The notes under the pieces are model-generated. The model was not told where the DNA came from. It searched no databases and was given only the letters and a program-made list of their open reading frames with translations. The translations under genes and the position numbers were made by a program. From the NCBI GenBank assembly GCA_002005505.1, contig KV908648.1:86710-150709 (forward strand): a stretch of DNA of 64,000 bases, given 5' to 3'. Positions 51,557-62,700 of this stretch are shown here, piece after piece. This DNA is from Botryococcus braunii (Eukaryota > Chlorophyta > Trebouxiophyceae). The stretch's first letter is position 1, and each line of letters begins with the position of its first letter.

Positions 51557-53270
51557 CTCGTATGCTTTATTGACATCTGGGATTCAATCGGTAAAAGTAA
51601 AGCGGTGGGCGCGTGCAAATCCAGTGCTGGACAAAAATGGACAACGCAGCTTGAACAGGACTCGTGCACATTTTTTCAAGACTGGGCTCCGCAGGCGTCG
51701 GTGAACTCATAATATGCAAGCAAGTCATCAGTCAGAAATGCTTCTGCTTGTTCCTCGATGCTAAGAAAAGCTCCGGGTACACAGTGCAGAAGACTTGCGA
51801 CATGGGCCTTGGCTAGTTAACGTTGACATTTTGGACGTTCTTGTCTTTCAGCTGTAGGACCAGGAGCATATCTCCTTGAATCATGATAGAAGACTTGCTG
51901 TGTTTTCTCCAGGGGATGTATCGTTAAAATGGGCTGCAGATCCTGCATTTGTGAGGATGTCAAACTTCAAAACAGGGCTCAACCTTGTTCCTCTGCACTC
52001 CCTTTCTTGGAGACCGCAGTGGGTGTGGAGTCCAGAGTGTGGGTTTGACCTCGCATATTGATATCCTAAAGCATGCGTAGCATTCATTTACTTCCTTCAC
52101 CCCTGATTTTATAACTTAGAGCTCAGAGGTTGGCAACAATGGCTGTCAAAGCTTGCTGCATTTTTAGCAACTAGAGAGTTACTGATTGACACAGTGTTTT
52201 GGGGAATCCTGTGATGGACTACCAAGTTTGGTTCTTTTTCAGTAAATTTAACAAGGCAAGACGCACTCCAGGTTCGAAGTGCTTCTTCTTGAATAAGGAC
52301 GAAGTAGTTGAGTCAAGGACCAGGTATGTCTGGAGCTGCAATCCAGACTCTCCATGCAACCGGCATGTCCAAGTGTACTGCAAGGAAACCATCCCGCACT
52401 GGTCACCCAAGAATGTCAAATGTCCATCCATGTTTGTTATACAGAAAAATACTATAAATATGGTTCTACAGAGTGTATAAAAGGTAAGAGAAGTCAAAAT
52501 TACTACACATTTTAGATACGGATTGCATCATATGCGTGTCATATTTTTTCTGACGCTGCGATCTTGAAGGAGCTGTTGGGCCTCTTGAAAAAAACCACAA
52601 TACATACAATCTATCAATGTATATTGTAAAACGTGGTTTTAGGATTTTAGATGTTTCATGTCTCATACTGCATCATACAAAGAGACGCTATAATTCCATT
52701 GAAAGTGCGCTACCGGAAATCACGGACTGGCCTAAAGCTCGTAGTCTGAGACAGGGTGCCCTCATTGGTGCTGATCAATATACTCAGTCCCTGGTCACTT
52801 CACAAAACTTCCAAAAACTGCAACCTCTACGTTAAGAATGTAGAGACACATTTGCAAAGAAATTTTACTGACAATGAATATAACATGCCCTGAAGTTGGA
52901 ACACAGGCAAACTCTTTGTGAAAATACAATTGCCGACTAAATAACGGAACCCGAAATTGGGGAGGGGGAATGGCGGGAGAGAACTGAGGGACGGGGGGAA
53001 AACGGGGAGAGGGACGGGTGGGTTGGATTCTCATGGTTATTGGCACGCAAGGCAGTGACCATAGAAGTAATGGGCAGAAGCAACCAACTTCATGTACAAA
53101 GCAGGAAGACCTAGGTGTGATGCATCTGGCTTTGAAATGTAACTAATGTGTCACGTTCACTCTTGCTCTGACAATCTTCCTGTTGAACTGGCATTAGGAG
53201 ACAGTGCAAGAAGTACTTGTTCATGTTCCAGAGATAAATACAAGGGAAACAAAGATGCTTGTGCAAGTGC
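51557..53270. other. Downstream of the spliced gene; one candidate exon
   Basis: The stretch 52244-52480, after a pyrimidine-rich CTTTTTCAG at 52235-52243, encodes KARRTPGSKCFFLNKDEV and RYVWSCNPDSPCNRHVQVYC before a stop. Its Cys-rich composition looks protein-like but I do not recognise it. Nothing else is supported in this stretch. Confidence 0.3.
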
Positions 53271-53273
53271 ACC

Positions 53274-53816
<543 letters not shown>

Positions 53817-54014
53817 GGTCGTGAGGCTTTTAGAAAATTGAAAGTGTATTTGCGAGAAGACTGGGCCAGCAAAGTTCTGAATGATTAATGCCAAAGGTAC
53901 AATCCATGTACTGGCATGTTAGCGAGTAGGATGTATGCAAATTCGTCAACATGATGTTTTGGATCCTGCAAGTCAGCAATTTCGTTCATGCCGATTACTG
54001 GGATGAAATGAAAA

Positions 54015-54015
<1 letters not shown>

Positions 54016-54082
<67 letters not shown>
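54016..54082. repeat. CA microsatellite
   Basis: Uninterrupted CA repeat of about 66 bp. Confidence 0.98.
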
Positions 54083-54085
<3 letters not shown>

Positions 54086-54304
54086 TTTTCGAAACGTTGC
54101 GGATTGTGACTGAATTGGCATGAACGAATAAGTTTACTAACGTGAATTAACTAACGCGGGGGAAGGGTTATGGATATTGAAGCAGGGTGGAGGCGTGGAG
54201 GATGAGGGCTGTTATACACTTATAAGTATATAAGTGTATATGTGTGGTATTATAAGAACTTCACGTTTTCAAATACCCTTTTCTCACGCTCTCCCCCTCC
54301 CACC

Positions 54305-54775
<471 letters not shown>

Positions 54776-55195
54776 GTATGCATAGTCTAGTGGAGAGTAG
54801 CCGACGATTGTTAGGAATCAAAAAAGGATTATATATTGCAGTCTTATAAACAAGCTGACCTACAGGTGCCAAAATAGGGCTAATGGACCATTACAGTTAT
54901 GTACTCACAGTGCATAACAGAGTCTCTATGCTTATAAGCTTACAAGTATGGTTCAAGCCTCATATGCGTTTGTCTTTGCACTCAAGACTTTACCACATGT
55001 TCCCCTAAGTTCATGCAGAAAGCAAATTGTCACCTTCCTTACCTGCATTAAGATACTTTGCAAGTAATCAACTTCATACAATCTTGTAATTGACTCCAAA
55101 CCATATGCTGGTCTCGCAGCTCCTAGAATCATTAGACAAATTTCAGGCCAAACCAATTGTGAGCATTAGATTGCTTGACTGATTTTGTTAGGTTA
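54776..55195. other. Unassigned sequence
   Basis: About 420 bp between the microsatellite and a cop-1 LTR fragment. No gene or repeat is recognised. Confidence 0.5.
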
Positions 55196-55815
55196 TGGTC
55201 ATCGACGTATCCTGTAAGCAAGCAGACAGGTCGCAAGTTTGTGTTCCTCTTGCTACAGTCCTTGACGACCGTCTGCTCTTTAAACACATGCAACTGAGTG
55301 AACAAGACTGGCATCCATATGTACCCAGTATCTTTCCAAACCAGTTCCGTTACACGTTGATCTGTCAATGAGCATCTACACACGGATAAGCTCTTGACGG
55401 CTGAAAGCAAGTACCTTCCTATAGTCAATCCAGACTCCGTCCTTTAGCTGTTTAGGAGGCTGGATTGTACACTAAGATGGTTCACTTACAAACAAGCAAT
55501 CATACATGAACACATTACCAACACACACCCTACGTCATCGCACCTGTAAGCAAGCAGACATGTCGTAAGTTTGTGTTCCTCCAGCTACAGTCCTTGACGA
55601 CTGTCTGCTCTTTAAACACATGCAACTGAGTGAAAAAGACTGGCATCCATATGTGCCCAGTATCTTTCCAAACCACTTGCTCGACTGTGCAGTGATCGCA
55701 GCTTTAATAGTTCTTTCACACTAACGCGTAATCTAGATCAGATTGTACATTATCTTCGAAAGAGTCCACATTCTACCGTGTCTCGAGGTACCTTATGTTC
55801 ACATTGGACCCATAT
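55196..55815 (-). repeat. cop-1-type LTR fragment
   Basis: On the plus strand it reads TGTTAGGTTATGGTCATCGAC (LTR end), then both internal repeats (each starting at CTGTAAGCAAGCAGACA, near 55212 and 55546) and the U3 motif GGTACCTTATGTTC. It stops at GGACCCATAT, where the cop-5 LTR begins. U3 is incomplete. Confidence 0.82.
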
Positions 55816-56741
55816 TGAAGCATTTCTGCTTCAGGCGTGACCTGCAATCGAGCACGGCGGCAGTCGTTAGTGGTCCGTGGGCAAAGCACTTCCACACCAC
55901 AAACACCAGGACACAAGCACACAGCACTTTCTGGCAGCAGAGGTTGGCCAAGTATACCAACATACTCCGGACAAGTCTTACATATGGTGTTGCACTCTCT
56001 CACTCATATTAAGGACCACGTATTGTTACGCATCATTTGATAGCAGAATTTCAACACAAAGATGCCTTGCGATGTCTATTGTACATCTCTATATTATGCC
56101 AATATGTCATCAGTGACTATGCAAGGGCTCTTTTGTAAGTCTATTCACACAACCTGACTTACCGCTATCTCCCTGGCCTTTCAAGCACAACTTGATCATC
56201 GTCAACATTCAGGAGCTCTAGTCATGCACACTCATCCATGCACACAGCAATGACACATTACTATACTGAATCTTTGAACGCCCTAGTGTCAACATCACAT
56301 TCTCTAGCCCTAAACACACCTGCAAGTCGAGCACGGCGGCAGTCGTTAGTGGTCCGTGGGCAAAGCACTTCCACACCACAAACACCAGGACACAAGCACA
56401 CAGCACTTTCTGGAAGCAGAGGTTGGCCAAGTATACCAACATACTCTGGACAAGTGACGAGCCGTTCCTGGGCCGCCCAGAGAAGGCTCGGATTGCAGCA
56501 ACATAAGGAACAATTATCTAACCAGTCATTAGAGTTCGAGTTGGTACGGATCATGTGTACTCCTGGTCCAATGGGAATTTGTTTCTAAGTCCCTGAATAT
56601 GTATTTGGGATTACTCAAACAAATTCACCTAAAGTCACTGTAGCATATATGTCTCTATGGTATAGCTCCGCTCTTCTCACCATTGCCTAAAGGGAATAAG
56701 TGGCTGTCACCAATGTTCCCAATTGTCCACAATATTCAACA
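55816..56741 (-). repeat. cop-5 3' LTR with internal repeat
   Basis: 926 bp, TGTTGAATATTGTG to AAATGCTTCA on the minus strand. A block of 130 bp occurs at 56456-56327 and 55977-55848. On the element strand the first ends TTGCAG before GTGTGT and the second ends TTGCAG before GTCACGCC. Confidence 0.78.
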
Positions 56742-56768
56742 CTTCCTCTTGACCATCACCTTTTTCAC

Positions 56769-57631
56769 CTAACTCATTGTCACCAGTCCAAAGGCACGCC
56801 TATGTAGCTGAAACACAGGCTGTGCCAGAGGTTTGGTCAGCCTGTCTGCCTTGATCTTGGCAGACTCCACATAACAGAGAGAGACCTGGCCCATTGCAAT
56901 GGCCTCCCGAGCAAAATGGAAGCACACTGCAATGTGCTTAGTATACTTCCTGTACAGTGGATTTTTCAGATTTCCAATGCAGCCCTGATTATCACAGTAC
57001 AGCTTCACTGACCACGGAGGAGTGCCAATTTCCTCCAGGAATCCACGCAGCCAATTGAGTTCTTTGATGGCTAGACTTGTAGCCATGACCTCAGCCTCAA
57101 CAGTGGAGGTAGCAACAGAGTGTTGCTTCTTGCTCCCCCATACAACAGCGCTACCAAACACTGACAGCACAAACCCATAAGTTGAGCGCCTGCTGTCAAT
57201 ATCACCAGCATAATCCGCATCAACATATCCCTCCAGCACAAGACCCTTTCCTCCTAACACCGGCACACACTCTCGAGTAGACTGAAGATATCGCAATACC
57301 CTTAAGCCCTCATTCATGTGGGCAGTGATTGGGGCATTCCTGTACCGAGATAGGCCCCCCACAGCCTAAGCAATGTCTTGTCTGGTTGTATTAGCAATAT
57401 GCAACAGAGACCCGCCAAGCTCACAAGAGCGATGCCCAGGTGGCAGAGGAGTCCCAGAGCCAAAACTGGTATCTCCCACTGTAATCAGTGGCAGTGCAGA
57501 CACCACAAAGTCTTTACTCATAGGAGTATCGACTGATCATGACTCTGCACTCACACCAAACTTTTCACACAGTGCGTCTTTCTTGGGGACATAGCTGAGT
57601 GAGAGGCACAGATTCTCTCTATTGTGGCATC
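56769..57631 (-). pseudogene. copia RT end and RNase H of cop-5
   Basis: On the minus strand it runs from about LSYVPKKDALCEKFGV, through GHRSCELGGSLLHIANTTRQDIA, to a TAG that interrupts the frame at about 57368. It continues AVGGLSRYRNAPITAHMNEG, VDADYAGDIDSRRSTYGFV, VWGSKKQHSVATSTVEAEVM, YCDNQGCIGNLKNPLY, ADRLTKPLAQPVF and ends LVTMS. The purine tract (GGTCAAGAGGAAG) and LTR follow. All upstream genes are missing beyond 57631. Confidence 0.87.
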
Positions 57632-58072
57632 CTTTTACAGGGTTCCGTGCCCAACGGTACCCCTACAAAAATTTTTCGGTTAAAACAGCGGATTTTACCC
57701 GGGCTGCGGTGTTATAATCGAAGGTTCTATCGATGGTCGGATCGCCACCCGGGGTTTGAGGCGCCGGTACCTAGCACTTGGAAAGGACTTACCCGTCTAC
57801 TCCCGGTCTTGCGACCAGTGCATCCCTTAGTGTCACAGGGCAATTGCCAAATTGGCAATTTTTCGACAGAATATTTGTTATGTGTGGCAACTTCCAACGG
57901 ATTTTAATTTTTTTTCCATTTGCCAGTGTGGCAACTTCACAGGGTTTAAGCTCAATTTTTAGTTGCCAATGCGAAATTTCGTTTAGAAGGCCTTGGGGCC
58001 GGGCAATAGTGAGAAATAGGATCGTCCATGCATGATGGATTCATGGTATGCGGTTAGAATAGGCTTCACTAT
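57632..58072. other. Unassigned block between cop-5 and cop-3
   Basis: About 440 bp joined abruptly to the cop-5 RT. It holds repeated GTGTGGCAACTTC words (57887 and 57928) and an inverted AATTGCCAAATTGGCAATT at about 57842. No gene is seen. It may be a small unidentified element. Confidence 0.4.
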
Positions 58073-58764
58073 TGTTGTATTGGATGAGTTATTTATGCCT
58101 TTCCCCCAGTGGAGTAATAGTGGCTATTCCGTCAGTGACAATAATAAATGACTAATATGGGCGAAACTACAAAGACTTAGCGGTTAGGAACAATTTGAAT
58201 GAAGATAAAGATAACGCAAGTTACAGACACGTTTAGTGCAGGAAGGTAGTGGTGCTAGCACGGAGAGGCAAGGCACTTGTTTGGGACTTCACAAGCACTC
58301 CGGGTGTTTCCTTAAAGTTGCCCAATCAGTCCTTGATTGTTCATGTTCTAGACTCTACTCTTCGTCACACAGTAGAGCGAACTTTGACTCACACCCTCCG
58401 TGCCGCCACTGCACAGGTAACGTGATGGTGAATAGATAGGGAGATTTGAGGCTTTGTTGAACTTAATATTTCATGTTATGTGTATGTGCTTGGCTATCTT
58501 ATCATCGGACAATGAGATTGATCCTTTCTGAGTACGTACCAGTTAGGATAGTTTGAATTCCGTTGTTAAGAGAGAGCAAGTGAGCAATTGTAATACACTT
58601 GTTTGGGACTTCACAAGCACTCCGGGTGTTTCCTTAAAGTTGCCCAATCAGTCCTTGATTGTTCATGTTCTAGACTCTACTCTTCGTCACACAGTAGAGC
58701 GAACTTTGACTCACACCCTCCGTGCCGCCACTGCACAGGAATACGCCAAGCCCATAACCTAACA
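58073..58764 (+). repeat. cop-3 5' LTR with splice-flanked internal repeat
   Basis: 692 bp, TGTTGTATTGGATG to CCTAACA. A 143-bp block is identical in layout at 58274-58416 (followed by GTAACG) and 58596-58738 (ending CACTGCACAG before GAATACGCC). Implied intron 58417-58738. Confidence 0.88.
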
Positions 58765-58780
58765 GGTTATGGGCCCACCA
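58765..58780 (+). promoter_or_regulatory. cop-3 primer-binding site (half-tRNA type)
   Basis: GGTTATGGGCCCACCA directly follows the LTR and matches the complement of the initiator tRNA-Met anticodon arm. Confidence 0.82.
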
Positions 58781-58796
58781 CTCTCCCGTTGAGTGT

Positions 58797-59330
58797 GTGT
58801 GGCTGGCTCAAGAATCGGAGACGAGAAGCTGTATGGCCAAGCGCCGCAGAGCGAAGCAGACTGCTCGCAAGACTACCAACGTCGACGTTCCTGCTCGGCT
58901 AAGAACCGGTCCACCTTCGTACAACGATAGAATCAGAAACGGAGGACAGCAAGGAGATCGGACTCCTGACGAACGGGCTGCCATTGTAAAAGACTACGTG
59001 TTTCATCTGTACGTTGGACGACCTCTCCCCCTGCCAGCGTGGTTTGGTTCAAGATTTCCCACGTATCCAGCGTATAAGTTCACTCCTTGGGAACAATCAT
59101 TCGTTAATTTGGAACCAGGTTTCATCACCAAAGAGAAATTTCGGAGGTATTGTAGTGCAACGAAGTGGCTCAACAGAGAGCAAGAATTTGCTGAGCACAC
59201 TGCATATTTGGCGGTTGAGTCTGCACTGGCAACTATTCCAGTGAAGGCCTTTCAGGATGTGCTGATTCCTAACATTCGTGACGAGTCTGAGTGGGAAACT
59301 GATTCAGACCTTGAAGGCATTGTGGAGTAA
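58797..59330 (+). CDS. Extra ORF before gag in cop-3, unknown
   Basis: 177 codons; the first ATG within it is at 58833 (MAKRRRAKQTARKTTN). The N-terminus is strongly basic. The middle is rich in aromatic residues and prolines (VFHLYVGRPLPLPAWFGSRF). The C-terminus is acidic (DESEWETDSDLEGIVE). It lies between primer site and gag, which are only about 600 bp apart, on the element strand, and has protein-like composition throughout with no stop. No equivalent ORF exists in cop-1. I recognise no domain. The basic start and acidic end would suit a nucleic-acid-binding accessory protein, but that is conjecture. Confidence 0.6.
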   Translation: MWLAQESETRSCMAKRRRAKQTARKTTNVDVPARLRTGPPSYNDRIRNGGQQGDRTPDERAAIVKDYVFHLYVGRPLPLPAWFGSRFPTYPAYKFTPWEQSFVNLEPGFITKEKFRRYCSATKWLNREQEFAEHTAYLAVESALATIPVKAFQDVLIPNIRDESEWETDSDLEGIVE

Positions 59331-59381
59331 GTGGTTTAAGTGTACCTCTGACGCTAGAAACTGACATTCAGTGTGCACACT

Positions 59382-59792
59382 ATGACTTCTAAGAAGAAGA
59401 GTCAGTCATCTAGTGGAACCTCTGCGTCTGTGAGTGAGACCACTACCTCAACACCTGTGAGAGAGCCTTGCACTCCCAGCACATCCAGGGGAGAAGGTGA
59501 TGAGTTGCCAAAGGTGATTCCTACACTTGTGAAGGTACATATCAAGCTAAAAGAAAAGGGACACAACATTATGATTTGGAAGAATGCGTACCTTGCAGCA
59601 AATGAGGCCAAGGGATCACTGCCTGCAGTACTTGAGGACATGCCTGGGACCACGCATGATGCTGCAGCACTGCTGTTGCTGTATGAATCTGTACCCGAAG
59701 AGTGGCACGGGGAATTATCTGATTTATCCTCTGCATATGTTGCATATGAATATATCTGCAGGAAGTTCATTGGGGGTGGCTGTTGGAGATGA
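59382..59792 (+). CDS. copia gag N-terminal part (cop-3), frame interrupted
   Basis: Starts MTSKKKSQSSSGTSASVSE at ATG 59382, with a Ser/Thr-rich N-terminus. A capsid-like region follows (KVHIKLKEKGHNIMIWKNAY, LLLLYESVPEEWHGELSDLS, VAYEYICRKFIGG). At a run of five G (ATTGGGGGTGG, about 59770) the homologous sequence moves to another frame (59765 onward), so one base appears to be missing. The short frame ends at TGA 59790-59792. Confidence 0.85.
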   Translation: MTSKKKSQSSSGTSASVSETTTSTPVREPCTPSTSRGEGDELPKVIPTLVKVHIKLKEKGHNIMIWKNAYLAANEAKGSLPAVLEDMPGTTHDAAALLLLYESVPEEWHGELSDLSSAYVAYEYICRKFIGGGCWR

Positions 59793-62700
59793 GTCAGGGG
59801 ATGAAGCACGACGAGACCATTTCCCAATATGTGAGTCGCATGCTGAATCTGAAGGCATGTCTTCAGAGGAATAATCATCCTCTCCTGGATAGCTTTGTAG
59901 CTACCCAAATTGTGCAGGGTCTACCTGAAGCAGCCAAGGAGACAGGCAGCCTGTCAACAGCAGCAGGGACCCCACTCAACAAGCTGGCAGACCTGCTGAG
60001 GACCACAGCCGTTGCTCTAAGGTTTGATGAGACTGCCCCACGTCAGCCACGAGTTTTGGCTGTTCCTCAGGGCAGCAACAGAGTCAGCACCCCTGGAGCA
60101 TTCAGTGGAGCCAGTCCTTCGCCCTCAACCGGACAGTCTGATTCCAAGGGAGTTTGCAACTACTGCAATAAAAAGGGCCATTATTGGAGAGACTGCAGAA
60201 AGAGGCGCAGGGACGAGGAGACACAGAGGAACGTGGTGGCAGCTGTCCAACAGCTGCAAGGCATGTGGCCTCAGGGCCAGCCATCTATGGGTGGACCCCA
60301 TCCCCCAGTAGCCCAACTGGCCCATCATGGTGCAGATGCCTTCCCTGCTTGGTTTCAGCCTCCTGCTCCACCTCCACCTCCTCCTGAAGGTATGCTGTAC
60401 ACAATATCTCACAATGTCCTGGACAGTACTATCAGTAAACCCCTGCAGCACTCCTGGCTGGTTGACAGTGGGGCCTCGGTCCACCTAGTAAATGACGTGG
60501 CATTGCTGCATAACCCTATCATCCATGCCAAACCAATTCCCCTGCACTTGGCCACCTCGGATGCCACTGGGTGTATTATTGCATCTGGGTCAGTCTGCAT
60601 TTTGAGCCCGCAACGCATTCCCCTCTGGATCCATCATGTGCAGTGTGTCCCTTCAGCTACCACCAACATCCAGTCAGTATCTGCTGCCCTTAGGGATGGT
60701 GCAATATTCCAAACAGACAATGTGGGTGCCTTTTCGTATGTCAGTGGACCAAACCACTGGAGAGCTCAGGTCACTGCAGAGATGGGACTGTACTACATTC
60801 ATAGTGTAGTTGCAGTGAGAGGAACCAGCACCTCAAAGCATGCAGCCAGTGCAACCAAACAGCCAAAATCCAGTATCTTATCACACAGCTGTGCCAAACG
60901 TTACTTGTGGCATAGCAGAATGGGACACCCTGGAGAAACGTGGATGCAGCGTCTTGCTAAGGAGAACCTGGTGACTGGGATTGACACCTCTCTCTCTCCC
61001 TGCACTGATTGCCCGGTACACTGTGAAGCGTGTATTGAAGGAAAGACTGCCAGACCCTCCTTCGGAATCAGTACCAGACCTGCCTTGGAACCTCTGGATC
61101 GAGTACACATAGACACTGTGGGTCCTATTACACCTGCAGCCATTACTGGTGAACGTTTCTGGGTTACTGTACTGGATGAAGCCTCACAGTGGAAAGCAGT
61201 TATTCCAGTAAAGTCCAAAGACACCATCAGTGCAGCTGTCAGGGACTTACTTGTTTACTGGCAGACACAACGAAAAACCACTGTGAAGTGTGTCAGATGT
61301 GACAGAGGAACTGAATTTCTTAATGCCCGGTTCAAGGAGTTCTGTGCCTCCCAGGGGACTAAGCTGGAGACCTCTGCCCCATACACCCCACAGGAGAATG
61401 GAGCAGCTGAACGAGCCAACCAAACCCTGAAGGAAAGAACCCGGACTATCCTGAGCTTTGCTGCTGCCAGTCCCACCCTCTGGAAAGAAGCCCTGGAGAC
61501 AGCATGCACCCTGCTTAACATGGGCCCAAGCACAGGCAGGGACCTTACCCCCTTTGAATTATTCTGGGGATATAAGCCTGATGTCTCACTCCTGCGCACA
61601 TGGGGTTGCCTTGCATATGTGCATATCCCAGATGTCCAGAGGCCAGTCTTTGCACCAAAAACTGTGCCAGGAATGCTCACAGGTTATTCAGCCTCCTCCA
61701 AAGCCTATCGGATATACATGGGTGGGGGTATATGGCGAGAGAGCAGAGATGTCATCTTTGTGGAGCATCTCAGAGGGGCCTCTCGTGTTGGTCTCACTGT
61801 GACTCCTGCTCAGTCTGAGGAATTTCTGTCCCCTGTTCCCTCTGAACCCAGCACTACCAAACAGCACCCAGAGCCAGTTAAGGTATCTTGTGGAGACGAC
61901 AGTGAGGCAGAGATCCAGGACTCATCAGTCGAGACAGTGCATTCACACATTTCCCAGGAAGACACAGACTCAGAATGTCCAGGACCCTCTGGGAAGGCTG
62001 AGCCCGAGCCTGACCCCCAGAGATCCACTGCTCCCGCGGAGATCCGAAGGACCATCGAAGCAGCTCTGGACCTGGCCCGCGGCATTCATTCGGACTCGGG
62101 ACTACAGCAACAAATGATGCGAGCTCAAGAGTCTCTCAGACCAACAAGCCTGGAGAACTCCAATTTGGCTGCTGATGGACTAACAAGAGCCCAGAGGCAT
62201 GAGCAACGAACACTTGCAAGAGAACTCCTGCTGTCACAGGAGGTGGGAGAGAGCAGAGACAGAGTGGGGCTAACAGAAAGTGACACACAGTCACAGGGAC
62301 CAGGGGAAGTGCAGATAGATGGGTGCCTGTCTGAAAGCCCTGATTTTCATGTTAGTGATGAGAGGGGGGCAGCCACAGTCATGACTGCAAATGGTCCCAG
62401 GGAGCTGAGTTGCACGGGTGGGTCCTATCCAGTGAATGAGCGTCATGTCAGTGGTGAGACCTGTGTGGAAACATCTGGCTCTCCCCATCAGTGGCATGAA
62501 CTGGTAGGGGAAGGTGGTGACAGCCACAGTCCTGAGAGGAGACATTCCACTCTCTCGGAATCAGCCAGAAATGTCTGTGCGAGCAGTACTGGGTCAGCAT
62601 CCCAGTACTTGTGTGAGAGCCGAGATGAGGAGGTGAATCAGGTGCACGGACAATGTGTGGTACCACCAAATTACAAGTGCAGCCTGAGAGGTACCTGTGT

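Noticed and set aside
59765..59800. Programmed ribosomal frameshift between two gag frames of cop-3
   Set aside because: The site lies inside the capsid region rather than at a gag-pol border and has no clear slippery heptamer. A one-base loss in the G-run explains it better.
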